From Butyrivibrio sp. X503 (lineage in GTDB: Bacteria; Bacillota; Clostridia; Lachnospirales; Lachnospiraceae), in the NCBI RefSeq assembly GCF_003625475.1, contig NZ_RAIQ01000007.1, forward strand, positions 1 to 64,000: a stretch of DNA of 64,000 bases. The letters run 5' to 3'. The notes under the pieces are model-generated. The model saw nothing but the letters and a program-made list of their open reading frames with translations. It did no database searches and had not been told where the DNA came from. Position numbers and translations under genes: made by a program. Positions 8,388-17,322 of this stretch are shown in pieces (within the stretch, counting starts at the first letter, position 1; every line of letters starts with the position of its first letter).

Positions 8388-8905
8388 GCAAGCAGGTCCT
8401 CCTTTCTTATGTTTTTCCTTAGCATCTCTCTTGCCCTGTAGATCTTTGTTTGTGTCGTCTTGAGCGGGATCCCCAGTTTCTCCGAGATCTCGGCCGCCTT
8501 CAAGCCTTTGATAAAGTACATATTTGCTATATGGGCGTACCCGTTTGGAAGATCATTACACTTTTCTTCCACCCGGCTTAAGACATCTCTTTTGGCAACC
8601 TCTGCTTCCGGGCCATCTCCTGATGTCGCAGCCACAAGCATAGCCGTGTCTTCCGTTGGCGCCGTTCGCCTCTCTGCAGCCTTTAGATAGTCAATACATT
8701 TATTACTTGCTATCCTGCACAGCCAGGCTTTTTCCGAGGCCCCATCAAACTCCGAAAGATGCTCATATGCCGAAATAAAAGCTTCCTGAGTGATATCTTC
8801 CGCGGCGAAATAATCACCGGTCATCTTTATGCACAAAGAGAAAACCAGATTCTTGTACTTCGCCATGAGCTCTATTAACTTTTCCTTGGAATCGATTTTC
8901 CCCAC
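8384..8905 (-). CDS. ECF-type RNA polymerase sigma factor
   Basis: Sigma-70 family factor of the extracytoplasmic group. Region 2 (LVFSLCIKMTGDYFAAEDITQEAF) and region 4 (GLKAAEISEKLGIPLKTTQTKIYRAREMLRK) are clear. The reading frame is open further upstream to 9004, but that part overlaps an A/T-rich promoter-like stretch and encodes an unlikely hydrophobic leader. I chose GTG at 8905 (173 residues); ATG at 8866 is also possible, and no strong ribosome site decides it. It leads a four-gene operon (anti-sigma-like and two membrane proteins) ended by the terminator at 6905-6938. Autoregulation is likely but unproven. Confidence 0.85.
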   Translation of the reverse strand: MGKIDSKEKLIELMAKYKNLVFSLCIKMTGDYFAAEDITQEAFISAYEHLSEFDGASEKAWLCRIASNKCIDYLKAAERRTAPTEDTAMLVAATSGDGPEAEVAKRDVLSRVEEKCNDLPNGYAHIANMYFIKGLKAAEISEKLGIPLKTTQTKIYRAREMLRKNIRKEDLLA

Positions 8906-9079
8906 CTTCTTTTTTCTGTGACATGTCCTACATATAATATAACGAAGCAGCAATAAAAAAATCTTCACTTTTTTCAAAATTATTTTTGAGCCTTGCAATT
9001 CCACATGGTAACGTGATAAAGTATTAAATGTCGATATATCTATTTTAATCCACTATTTTAGAAGAATGAGAGAGGACTT

Positions 9080-9862
9080 ATGAAAAAGAGAATACTTGCA
9101 ACATTACTGCTTACAACCATGTTGGGACTTACAGCCTGCGGCTCCAAAGCTCCCGAAAGCGACGTAGACTACATTAAGGGAAAGGGAACATTGATCGTTG
9201 GCATTACAGATTTTGCTCCCATGGATTATAAGGATGATTCAGGCGAATGGATCGGTTTCGATGCTGATCTTGCCAAAAAGGTCGGCGATTCTTTGGGGGT
9301 TAACGTAGAATTCGTTGAGATTGACTGGGACAACAAGATCCTTGAGCTCAAAAACAAATCCGTTGACGTTATATGGAACGGAATGACTCTTACCGACGAA
9401 GTTAAGAATTCTATGGAATGCACCAATCCTTACCTCAACAATGCACAGGTTGTTGTCGTTTCTTCTGATATTGCCGATCAGTACAAGGATGCGGCTTCAC
9501 TTTCCGGTTTGTCTTTCGCGGTAGAATCAGGATCTGCAGGAGAAGCTGCAGCTAAGGATAACGGATATAACTACACATCTCTTACATCTCAAGCCGACGC
9601 CGTTATGGAAGTAGATGCAGGAACATCTCAAGCTTGCATCATCGACCTTCTCATGGCAGGTGCTATGATTGGCGAAGGCACAAGCTATCCCAAGCTTACA
9701 CACACAGTTGAACTGACCAAAGAGGAATACGGTATCGGTTGCCGTAAGGGTTCAGATCTTGCCGCATACATAAACGACAAGCTTTCCGAGTACTACAAGG
9801 ACGGCACAACACAGTCCATCGCAACAACATACGGTGTTCAGGACGCCGTTATCGCCCCATAA
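9080..9862 (+). CDS. Amino-acid ABC transporter substrate-binding lipoprotein
   Basis: Extracellular receptor of a polar amino-acid importer (SBP_bac_3 family). The 260-residue precursor has a lysine-start signal peptide and lipobox LTAC (cleavage before Cys20), then GTLIVGITDFAPMDYKD and GFDADLAKKVGDSLG, the standard first lobe, and a GMTLTDEVKNSM hinge. The exact substrate (glutamine, cystine, lysine or other) cannot be read from sequence. It is followed by its permease after 26 bp and its ATPase, giving a complete three-gene importer. The ribosome site is AGAGAGG, 5 nt before the ATG. Confidence 0.93.
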   Translation: MKKRILATLLLTTMLGLTACGSKAPESDVDYIKGKGTLIVGITDFAPMDYKDDSGEWIGFDADLAKKVGDSLGVNVEFVEIDWDNKILELKNKSVDVIWNGMTLTDEVKNSMECTNPYLNNAQVVVVSSDIADQYKDAASLSGLSFAVESGSAGEAAAKDNGYNYTSLTSQADAVMEVDAGTSQACIIDLLMAGAMIGEGTSYPKLTHTVELTKEEYGIGCRKGSDLAAYINDKLSEYYKDGTTQSIATTYGVQDAVIAP

Positions 9863-9888
9863 TATAAGACAGGAGTAGGTTTGAGCTG

Positions 9889-10545
9889 ATGTTTTTTACC
9901 GTTACTTCATCCCTTCTGGTAGGATTTTTAGAGACCCTGAAACTATTCTTCCTTACACAGGTCTTTGCCCTGCCACTGGGACTTCTCATTTGCTTTGGCT
10001 CTATGAGCAAAGCAAAAATAATTAGATATCCTATTAGATTCATTATCTGGGTCGTACGCGGAACGCCGCTGATGCTCCAGCTTCTGATCATCTATTACGG
10101 CCCCGGGATCTTCCTCGGTGTAAATGTCTGGGGTTCAGAGACCTCGGGTAGGTTTATCGCTGCCCTCGTAGCCTTTGTGTTCAACTATGCCTGCTACTTC
10201 TCAGAGATTTACAGAGGCGGCATACAGTCGATTCCCGTGGGACAATATGAAGCCGGCAGGGTTCTGGGGATGACAGATAAACAGATCTTTTTCAAGGTCA
10301 TATTGCTTCAGCTTGTAAAGAGGATCGTTCCGCCCATCTCCAACGAGATAATCACCCTGGTAAAAGACACTTCACTTGCCAGAGTTATCGCCGTCTACGA
10401 GATAATTTGGAACGGACAGGCCTTTATCAAGAGCAACGGAATCATCTGGCCCTTGTTCTATACAGGTGCATTCTACCTGATATTCAGCGGCCTTTTAACC
10501 GTACTGTTTGACCGAATAGAAAAGAAACTGAGCTATTTCAGATAA
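9889..10545 (+). CDS. Amino-acid ABC transporter permease
   Basis: A 218-residue inner-membrane subunit of the HisM/GlnP type. Five hydrophobic segments and the cytoplasmic coupling motif EAGRVLGMTDKQIFFKVILLQ (broken here as EAGRVLGM and later residues, about 115-135) identify the family. RFIIWVVRGTPLMLQL near residue 47-62 is the N-terminal family signature. It lies between the binding protein and the ATPase in one operon. Confidence 0.93.
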   Translation: MFFTVTSSLLVGFLETLKLFFLTQVFALPLGLLICFGSMSKAKIIRYPIRFIIWVVRGTPLMLQLLIIYYGPGIFLGVNVWGSETSGRFIAALVAFVFNYACYFSEIYRGGIQSIPVGQYEAGRVLGMTDKQIFFKVILLQLVKRIVPPISNEIITLVKDTSLARVIAVYEIIWNGQAFIKSNGIIWPLFYTGAFYLIFSGLLTVLFDRIEKKLSYFR

Positions 10546-10564
10546 TGAAAGACCGGTGCACATT

Positions 10565-11317
10565 ATGCCAATTTTAGAAGTTAAGAATATAAAAAAGACA
10601 TTTGAAAATACTGAAGTTTTAAAGGGAATAAGCTTTGATCTGGAAGAAGGACAGACCATGTCGATCATCGGTTCCTCGGGAAGCGGTAAGACCACACTTC
10701 TCCGCATCTTGAACTTTCTTGAGACTCCGGATGAAGGAACCATATCCGTCAGAGGACAGCAGATCTTTGACGGAGCAAGTCCTGTCACAAATCCCGAGCA
10801 ACTCAGGAAGAACAGGCTCCACTTCGGACTTGTTTTCCAGCAGTTCAATCTTTTCCCTCAGTATACTGCCCTTGAGAACGTCACTCTTGCCCCGCTTATG
10901 GAGGCCGACGCTTCCCAAAAGGACAAGATCATAGAACACGGAAAAGAGCTTTTGGCACAGATGGGACTATCTGACAGAATGGATAATTACCCACACCAGC
11001 TCTCAGGCGGTCAGCAACAAAGAGTAGCGATTGCAAGAGCCTTGGCTCTGGAGCCTGATATTCTGTGCTTTGACGAGCCCACTTCAGCCCTTGACCCCGA
11101 GCTTACCGGAGAAGTCCTTAAGGTTATCAGGGAGCTCGCAAGCCGCCACACAACTATGATCATCGTAACTCACGAGATGAGCTTTGCTAGAGACGTAGCG
11201 GACATCGCACTCTTCATGGACAACGGCATCATCCTTGAACAGGGTCCTGCCAAAGAGCTTATAAGCAATCCCAAAGAAGAGCGGACCAAGCAGTTTCTTT
11301 CAAGCCTTAATTCTTGA
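10565..11317 (+). CDS. Amino-acid ABC transporter ATP-binding protein
   Basis: GlnQ-type ATPase energising the importer at 9080-10545. The 250-residue protein has Walker A GSSGSGKTT (about 36-44), Q-loop FQQFNLFPQ, signature LSGGQQQRVAIARAL, Walker B ILCFDEPTSALDP and the H-loop VTHEM. A GTG at 10556 is an in-frame alternative start; ATG at 10565 gives the family-typical beginning MPILEVKNIKK, though neither has a strong ribosome site. A terminator follows 39 bp downstream. Confidence 0.93.
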   Translation: MPILEVKNIKKTFENTEVLKGISFDLEEGQTMSIIGSSGSGKTTLLRILNFLETPDEGTISVRGQQIFDGASPVTNPEQLRKNRLHFGLVFQQFNLFPQYTALENVTLAPLMEADASQKDKIIEHGKELLAQMGLSDRMDNYPHQLSGGQQQRVAIARALALEPDILCFDEPTSALDPELTGEVLKVIRELASRHTTMIIVTHEMSFARDVADIALFMDNGIILEQGPAKELISNPKEERTKQFLSSLNS

Positions 11318-11355
11318 GATGCCAATAAGACAATCACAGGTTTGTACAACATATA

Positions 11356-11386
11356 ACGCCCCGGCTTATGCCGAGGCGTTTTCTTT
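11356..11386 (+). terminator. Terminator of the amino-acid ABC operon
   Basis: GC-rich hairpin with stems CGCC-CGGC and GCCG-AGGCG (11357-11378) around a TTAT loop, followed by TTTTCTTT. Confidence 0.8.
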
Positions 11387-11398
11387 ATCATATCGGGT

Positions 11399-12133
11399 TC
11401 ATCCTTTATAATCTATTGTCTGTCCTATGGTCTTCTCGTAAGGCGTCTGAACTGTGTCTGCCCTCAAGTTGAAATTGTAATCATCTATCTTCTTTACGAG
11501 CTCTTCCACCGAGCTTGCCATGAGGATAACATAATCTTCCTCATCTTCAGCGACACTCTCCGCAGCTTTTTCCTGAAGCTTTTCAGCCTGCTCTTTCTTG
11601 GCTTCCTTCTTGGCCTCAGCTTTCTCTTCAGCCTTCTTCTCAGCTCTTTTCTCTGCGAGCTTCTCAGTCATCTCCTGTGAGGACTTGCGCATTACCGCAA
11701 AGAAAGATGCTGTTCCGTTATCTTCAACCTGCATTCCGATGGTCTTTACATTGCTCTTGTTCTCCATGATGGACTTAAGCTCGGGCATCTTGCTCTGAGC
11801 ATTGGCAATAAGACCTTCATATTTGGCGCGGTATTCTTCATCCGTCGCCATTCTCTCTATCTTTTCCTCATCGATAAGGACAACCATCCTGTTGGCGTTT
11901 CCGAAAGAGCTTGCGTTCTGCTTAGCATAGTCTTTCATATCCTTACTTACGAGAACAAAATCCATTCCGGAAAATTTCTTTTTAAGCTCTTCGTAGTACT
12001 TGGCGCCCTCTTCAGAGAGCTTTGCCTTACCGATGGTCTTTCCGTAATTTCCGGTAGACTTCTCAGTCTTTGCTGCCTGCGCAGCGTCATACGTTCCGGC
12101 TATTCCTGCCGATACTTCAGATATATTACTCAT
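11399..12133 (-). CDS. DUF6033-like hypothetical protein
   Basis: A 244-residue protein without signal peptide or transmembrane helix. A leader rich in small residues is followed by LSEEGAKYYEELKKKFSGMDFVLVSKDM, then a mixed domain to about residue 155, a very charged coiled-coil Ala/Glu/Lys segment (about 158-205), and a short conserved tail ending TIGQTIDYKG. It resembles DUF6033 proteins of Clostridia, which have no known function. The start at 12133 is set by GGAGG 5 nt upstream; an ATG at 12145 precedes that site. It stands alone, convergent to the amino-acid ABC operon. Confidence 0.6.
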   Translation of the reverse strand: MSNISEVSAGIAGTYDAAQAAKTEKSTGNYGKTIGKAKLSEEGAKYYEELKKKFSGMDFVLVSKDMKDYAKQNASSFGNANRMVVLIDEEKIERMATDEEYRAKYEGLIANAQSKMPELKSIMENKSNVKTIGMQVEDNGTASFFAVMRKSSQEMTEKLAEKRAEKKAEEKAEAKKEAKKEQAEKLQEKAAESVAEDEEDYVILMASSVEELVKKIDDYNFNLRADTVQTPYEKTIGQTIDYKG

Positions 12134-12249
12134 GGTTCCCTCCATTTCTCAAGATTACTCTTGCAAGTGCATTTCCCTTCGGCTTCCCGAAAAAACGCAC
12201 ATGGCTTCCCTGCCTTTTCGTTTCTAAATAATATATCGGCAATTATCAG

Positions 12250-12295
12250 AAAAAAATAAGAATTGAAGCACAATTTTTTGCACCTCAATTCTTAT
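12250..12295 (-). terminator. Terminator after the NUDIX gene
   Basis: A perfect 11-bp inverted repeat ATAAGAATTGA/TCAATTCTTAT (12256-12295) followed on the minus strand by TTTTTTT. It lies 14 bp after the NUDIX stop codon. Confidence 0.75.
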
Positions 12296-12309
12296 AATGT
12301 TTAATCTTA

Positions 12310-12969
12310 TTATTTCCACATATCAAGTGAAAAATACATAAGCGCCGCCCAAGTATATACAGAATAAAAATGCCCTCTGCTGTCAACGCCGTCCTTAAGT
12401 ATCTTCTTCGCTTCGTCTTTGGTTATAAGAGAGAACCCGTCAAAGCATTCCTGCCCTTCGGCTCCGTCCTGCGTAAGGAGCGACAGATCATGATCGTTAA
12501 GCACAACGCTCACAAGAGCATTGCTCTCATCCGTCATTCCCGGAGTACTGAAAAGAAGCGGATTTATAACCTTAAGCTCATCCTTATTCTCATCGACAAC
12601 AATACCCGTCTCCTCGTGTATCTCCCTTATCGCGGTAGTAAGGATCGGTTCCTTCGCATTCGCGTCTTCAGGATCCAGAAGTCCGGCGGGCACACTCAAA
12701 AGAAATCTTCCCGTAGGATATCTGTATTCATATGACAAAAGAAGCTTCGGCTCTTCGCCTGTTTTATTGCAAATAACCACACAGCTGACCGCATCGGGAA
12801 GCATCGATTTAAACTCTTCCTCTGACTTGGTCGCAACAAGATTGTCCTGCGATCTTCTGGTAGCATCATAATAATGCTTTCCCTCTGTGTGCTTTAAATC
12901 AAATACTCGTAAGAACTTTTTGTCAGTGACTAGTTCTACGCATTCTTTTGTAATCTTGGGCCCCTGCAT
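12310..12969 (-). CDS. NUDIX hydrolase (ADP-ribose pyrophosphatase-like)
   Basis: A 219-residue NUDIX protein. The REIHEETGI core of the Nudix box is intact (about residues 118-126), with the glutamate eight residues upstream, but the leading glycine is displaced by a short insertion (GLLDPEDANAKE), so the box is slightly expanded. The approach YEYRYPTGRFLLSVPAG is typical of ADP-ribose and related pyrophosphatases; the true substrate is not known. It sits 14 bp behind a lipoprotein gene and shares its transcript. Confidence 0.85.
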   Translation of the reverse strand: MQGPKITKECVELVTDKKFLRVFDLKHTEGKHYYDATRRSQDNLVATKSEEEFKSMLPDAVSCVVICNKTGEEPKLLLSYEYRYPTGRFLLSVPAGLLDPEDANAKEPILTTAIREIHEETGIVVDENKDELKVINPLLFSTPGMTDESNALVSVVLNDHDLSLLTQDGAEGQECFDGFSLITKDEAKKILKDGVDSRGHFYSVYTWAALMYFSLDMWK

Positions 12970-12983
12970 ATTATCTCCGTTTA

Positions 12984-13802
12984 TTACTTTACTGTAACCT
13001 TTGTGATATGAGGGTTAACTCCCTGATACCAGTAAAGGAATCCTTCAAGATCTACTGTCTGTCCGATCTCAAGACCTTCTACAGCCTTGTATACGTCTGA
13101 ATCCTTGTCGCAAAGGTAAGACTCAACTGTGAAATTGTATGTCTTTCCGTCAATTGAAACATTGAAGTAAAGATCATCACCCTGCTCACCTGAGCCATCC
13201 CACTTGTAAAGATAAGCAACCTCGTTGCCGTTTGCATCAGTTGAAGCTTCAACCGTCATGCCCTTAAATGCAACGAACTTGTTCTGATTTTCAATAAGCT
13301 CATCTGTTCCGAGAAGTGCTGTAACATCCTCTGCAGGAGCAACATAGCTTCCTTCCTCGATCTCGAATGTTGCGTCTGAAATCTCGACTTCGCCTTCCCA
13401 CTCTGACTTGTAACCTGTAACCTTGATCTTGGTTCCGGGAGTAAGCTTAGCGTAATCCTCCTCGGAGCAAGCCATCTCATAAAGGAAATAAGCGCCATCC
13501 TGATCCTGTGTATAAACAGTTGCCTTATCTTCCCACCATGACTGCTTGGCCTGAACATAAGTCTCAACAACAACTTCACTGTCAATTTCGGCTGCAGCAT
13601 ACTCTGCGTATGTCATAACGCCTTCTGACTTAACATCCTCAAAAGTTTCCGTTACTACAGATGCTGCTTCGCTTGCAGCCTCTACTGCCTCAGAAGCGGC
13701 TTCACCGGCGGTCTCTGCTGTCTGCTCTGCCTTCTTGGGCGTGCATCCGATCATTGAAACAGCCAGACCCATTGCCAAAACAAGTGCCAACGTTTTTTTC
13801 AT
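12984..13802 (-). CDS. OB-fold-like lipoprotein
   Basis: A 272-residue secreted lipoprotein: signal peptide with lipobox MIGC (Cys20), an Ala/Glu/Thr-rich spacer (about 25-55), then two related beta-rich domains. Each holds a VVETYVQAKQSWW...GTKIKVTGYKSEWEGE or FVAFKGMTVEAST...GQTVDLEGFLYWYQG pattern that looks like the nucleic-acid/OB-fold tOB type found in surface proteins. Function unknown. The NUDIX gene follows in the same operon. An A/T-rich promoter-like stretch lies upstream (13860-13925) with TATAAT-like hexamers. Confidence 0.65.
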   Translation of the reverse strand: MKKTLALVLAMGLAVSMIGCTPKKAEQTAETAGEAASEAVEAASEAASVVTETFEDVKSEGVMTYAEYAAAEIDSEVVVETYVQAKQSWWEDKATVYTQDQDGAYFLYEMACSEEDYAKLTPGTKIKVTGYKSEWEGEVEISDATFEIEEGSYVAPAEDVTALLGTDELIENQNKFVAFKGMTVEASTDANGNEVAYLYKWDGSGEQGDDLYFNVSIDGKTYNFTVESYLCDKDSDVYKAVEGLEIGQTVDLEGFLYWYQGVNPHITKVTVK

Positions 13803-13930
13803 AATATTCCTCCCTGTTCGTGCATGCGCTCATCTGTGTTGCGTCACGCCGTGTCTTTCAAACAATGAAATTATACTAGATTATATAAAAAATAAAAATA
13901 CCTATTTATGCAAAACAATTTCCGATTATC

Positions 13931-15523
13931 TTAATTCTTTTTTCGGGACATTATTCTTTCACGAAGAGCATATCCGCCTATAAGAACCCACGCAAACACT
14001 ATCGAAGCCAAAAGAACTATCGAAGCCGTCGGAAGCTTGCCAAGCTCCGCCTTGCCTCCTATGCTCTGCGCTCCCGCCCCCTGATCCAAGTGATACAAAG
14101 AACGCACATCTTTATAGAGCCCATCTATATAAGCATCATCCACCGTCTTTTTACGCCTTACCGACTTGACCACATTCTCTATAAGCTGCCCCGATGCATC
14201 TCTTACAGAAGCCGATCCGTTAAACACAGGAGTAACAAAAGTATTCTTTGTGTTTGCCATCAAAAGCTCCGCAGCTTCTATCTTTACCTTATAATGCTCA
14301 TTGTTGTCGCTTCCTTTTTTTCCAAGGTACTCTTTGTAGGCTGCATCATTCTGCGCCTTGCTTGTAACCGGAACATAGCCTTCCGTCTTTGAATAAGCTA
14401 TCTGCACATCATTGGTCAAAAGATATTGCGCAAAGATCCACGAGGCCAGAACAACCTGCGGGTCCTTTTTATTAAACACGCATATCGACGGTCCCTGTGA
14501 GATCATGCATGGATTCTCGGGATCATATTGAGGTATCGTCATTACTCTGGTGTCAAAATCAACCATCTTCTCTTTTGCTATATCAACCAAAGGCGCATCC
14601 GATCCCATCCAGGAAGCTCCCGCTGTTGAATCTATCGCAAAGATACATTGCCCCGCATTTAAGAAATTGGCAGGATAGCCCGAGATCTTAAAGGTAGAAA
14701 AAGAACCTGTTTTAACATGCTCCGCTATTACTTTCAAAATCTCTTTTGTATCATCATTAAAAAGAAGCACGTTTCCGTCAGCATCTGAATAATCCGCGCC
14801 CTTCTGCTTAAGACTCTGGATCATCATATTATCCGTTGACTTATAGATAAACGGGATCATGACCTGCTGTCCGTTTACCTTGAATGTTCCGTCGGCGTTC
14901 TTTTCCATTGCAGCCTCCGACACTTCCCACACAAAATCCCAGGTGAGCGTATCGGGAAGCTCATATCCAAGCTTCTTCACATAAGTCTCGTTGACGTAAC
15001 ACGCCTCAGTCGATCTCATGTAAGGAATTGCATAATGTCTGTCCCCTATCGCGCACTCCGAAAGGAATTCCGGAACAATATCTTCTTTCGCAGGAGAATC
15101 AAACTTAAGCTCAGATCCTCCAAGCCCGTATTTCTCATCATCAAAAAGATTGTCGAGAGACAAAACGGTATTGTTTCCCGTAAGATAAGTTGCAATGTGA
15201 TCGGGATATGTTATACACACATTCGGCGTAGTTCCCGTAGAGATATTGGTAATAACATCGTTGTATATCTTGCCGTAATCGGTATAAAATCTGACATTTA
15301 CTTTGATATTGGGATACAGCTTCTCAAAATCAGCTATCGCTTTAGTATAAATCCTGGTCTGAGTGACGTTAGTGTCGTTCTTGGCCCAGAAAGTAAGCTC
15401 AATCTTTTGAGATTCATCAAACTCACTCGGAATATCAAATTCTGCAGACTCTCTTGCGCCGTGGCAGCCCGTAAGAAGTGCAGCCATGCACAGCATCAAT
15501 ACAAGTTTTTTCAAATTCCTCAT
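13931..15523 (-). CDS. Sugar-type ABC transporter substrate-binding lipoprotein
   Basis: Extracellular solute-binding protein family 1 (MalE/UgpB-like), 530 residues. A signal peptide with lipobox LTGC (Cys about 20) is followed by IELTFWAKNDTN and an FEKLYPNIKVNVRF segment, both standard for family members. Unusually, after the binding domain there is a second hydrophobic helix near the C-terminus (about 495-520, ASIVLLASIVFAWVLIGGYAL) followed by basic RERIMSRKK, so the protein may be held at both ends. The start is the ATG at 15523, 7 nt after GGAGA; a TTG at 15529 is in frame. Last gene of the four-gene importer. Substrate unknown. Confidence 0.88.
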   Translation of the reverse strand: MRNLKKLVLMLCMAALLTGCHGARESAEFDIPSEFDESQKIELTFWAKNDTNVTQTRIYTKAIADFEKLYPNIKVNVRFYTDYGKIYNDVITNISTGTTPNVCITYPDHIATYLTGNNTVLSLDNLFDDEKYGLGGSELKFDSPAKEDIVPEFLSECAIGDRHYAIPYMRSTEACYVNETYVKKLGYELPDTLTWDFVWEVSEAAMEKNADGTFKVNGQQVMIPFIYKSTDNMMIQSLKQKGADYSDADGNVLLFNDDTKEILKVIAEHVKTGSFSTFKISGYPANFLNAGQCIFAIDSTAGASWMGSDAPLVDIAKEKMVDFDTRVMTIPQYDPENPCMISQGPSICVFNKKDPQVVLASWIFAQYLLTNDVQIAYSKTEGYVPVTSKAQNDAAYKEYLGKKGSDNNEHYKVKIEAAELLMANTKNTFVTPVFNGSASVRDASGQLIENVVKSVRRKKTVDDAYIDGLYKDVRSLYHLDQGAGAQSIGGKAELGKLPTASIVLLASIVFAWVLIGGYALRERIMSRKKN

Positions 15524-15540
15524 TGCCAATTCTCCATTTG

Positions 15541-16413
15541 TCAGCCTTTTGTTCCGCCTCTTGCGACACCTGCCATGATCTTATGTCTGAAGATCAAAAA
15601 CAGCACAACGAGCGGAACCGAGATAACAACTACTGCCGCCATCATCGCAGGAACATTCTCTCTTCCGAAACCGTTCTCTCTGATCTCCTGAATACCGTTG
15701 GAAACCAGAAAATAGTTGGAATCATCTGTTATAAGTCTAGGCCACACGTACGAATTCCAACACTCAATAACCTTGAGGATCGTTATCGTAACGATCGTAG
15801 GTTTGGATATGGGAAGCATAACCTTCCACAAATATCTGAAATCAGAGGTTCCGTCAACCTTTGCTGCTTTATACAGTTCCTCCGGAATCTGTTCAAAATT
15901 TTCCTTCAAAAGATATATGTAAAAGACAGAAGTCACAGAAGGAAGAATAAGTCCCATAAAAGTATTTCTAAGGCCCAAATTTGTGATAGTCACAAAATTC
16001 GTGATAATAACAAGCTCATTGGGGATCATCATAAGAGAAAGAAACATCGAAAACACAATATCTTTTCCCTTAAAATCGAGCCTTGCAAACGCAAATGCAG
16101 AGAGGATGACCACGATCATCATTACAGCCGTCGTCACCACCGTAAATATAAGCGTGTTAAGAAAGTATCTCGCGAGCGGAACCGCGGTAAACGCCGTTAT
16201 GTAATTGTCTATCGTAGGCGTCAGGGTAAAAAACTTGGGGACATACTCAGAATTGTATGATCCATAGCTTTTTACAGAGCTTAGTATCATCCAATAAAAA
16301 GGGAACAAAACGATTATTCCCCACAGAGAAAGAAACAGATATGTCCCTACTGTTCTTGCTCTGCTACGTATCCCAGCCCTTAATTCAATTTGCCTGTTTT
16401 CCTTTTCGTTCAT
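15541..16413 (-). CDS. ABC sugar transporter permease, MalG type
   Basis: A 290-residue inner-membrane subunit with six hydrophobic helices and the EAA-type loop EELYKAAKVDGTSDFRYLWKVMLP (seen in parts as EELYKAAKVDG, about 188-198). FPFYWMILSSVKS near residue 38 is typical of carbohydrate importer CUT1 permeases. It lies between the first permease and the binding protein in the operon. Confidence 0.92.
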   Translation of the reverse strand: MNEKENRQIELRAGIRSRARTVGTYLFLSLWGIIVLFPFYWMILSSVKSYGSYNSEYVPKFFTLTPTIDNYITAFTAVPLARYFLNTLIFTVVTTAVMMIVVILSAFAFARLDFKGKDIVFSMFLSLMMIPNELVIITNFVTITNLGLRNTFMGLILPSVTSVFYIYLLKENFEQIPEELYKAAKVDGTSDFRYLWKVMLPISKPTIVTITILKVIECWNSYVWPRLITDDSNYFLVSNGIQEIRENGFGRENVPAMMAAVVVISVPLVVLFLIFRHKIMAGVARGGTKG

Positions 16414-16431
16414 GCGAACCTCTTATAAAAA

Positions 16432-17322
16432 TCAGTTGTAATAAACTGTTTTCTTACTGATCATCAGATTTATGGTAGTGATCGTAAAAACTATAGTAAA
16501 AAGAATAAGCGCCGCAGCTGAAGCATATGACGGATAACCTCCGCTGTTTCCGTAGAGCATGTCATACACATAGCCGACTATAGTGTTCATTCCCGCCGCG
16601 TTCAGATCCGTTCCGAAAAGCGCAACCTCGTCGCTGTATGCCTTGAACGCTCCGATGAATCCGGTTATCACCAGGTAAAACACCATCGGCGATATCATTG
16701 GAAGCGTTATCTTATAAAACACTCTCCACTTAGGTGTGGCGTCAATCTGCGCCGCTTTATAGTACATGGGATTAACGGATGCAAGCGCCGATGTAAGGAT
16801 CAGTATCTTGAACGGCATTACTATCCAGATAGTATAAAAGCACATAACAAACATCTTTGCCCAATACGGTCCGCCGATAAAGTCAACGGATGGCCCGCCA
16901 AAAACTTGTATAAGCAAAGATATAAGCCCATCCGAGTATGCTGTTTTTTTGAAAAGGATCATGAAAACCAGACCAACAGCCAATGTATTGGTGACATACG
17001 GAAGAAAATAAACCGTCTGGAAAAAATCTCTAAGAGGCTTGATGGAACTAAGCTCCATTGAGATCAAAAGAGCAATCCCCGTAGATAAGGGAACTGTGAT
17101 TATTACAATAATAAATGTGTTCTTAAGTGCCTGAATAAAATACGGGTCATGAAGAACATAAGAATAGTTGTATAAGCCCGTACCAAAAAATCTTCCCGAT
17201 GCAAAGTTAAATCCTTCCTCAAAGGAATAAACAAGTACATCGACAAGCGGATACACCATAAATATCAAAAGAAATAGCAATGCCGGAAGAAGACACAGCC
17301 ATGCGGTCAGATTCTTTTTCAT
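16432..17322 (-). CDS. ABC sugar transporter permease, MalF/UgpA type
   Basis: A 296-residue inner-membrane subunit. LPALLFLLIFMVYPL opens the first helix, VYFLPYVTNTLAVGLVF and the coupling loop YYKAAQIDATPKWRVFYKIT (about 190-209) identify a CUT1 permease. Its start overlaps the stop of the ATPase gene by 4 nt (ATGA), so translation is coupled. Confidence 0.92.
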   Translation of the reverse strand: MKKNLTAWLCLLPALLFLLIFMVYPLVDVLVYSFEEGFNFASGRFFGTGLYNYSYVLHDPYFIQALKNTFIIVIITVPLSTGIALLISMELSSIKPLRDFFQTVYFLPYVTNTLAVGLVFMILFKKTAYSDGLISLLIQVFGGPSVDFIGGPYWAKMFVMCFYTIWIVMPFKILILTSALASVNPMYYKAAQIDATPKWRVFYKITLPMISPMVFYLVITGFIGAFKAYSDEVALFGTDLNAAGMNTIVGYVYDMLYGNSGGYPSYASAAALILFTIVFTITTINLMISKKTVYYN

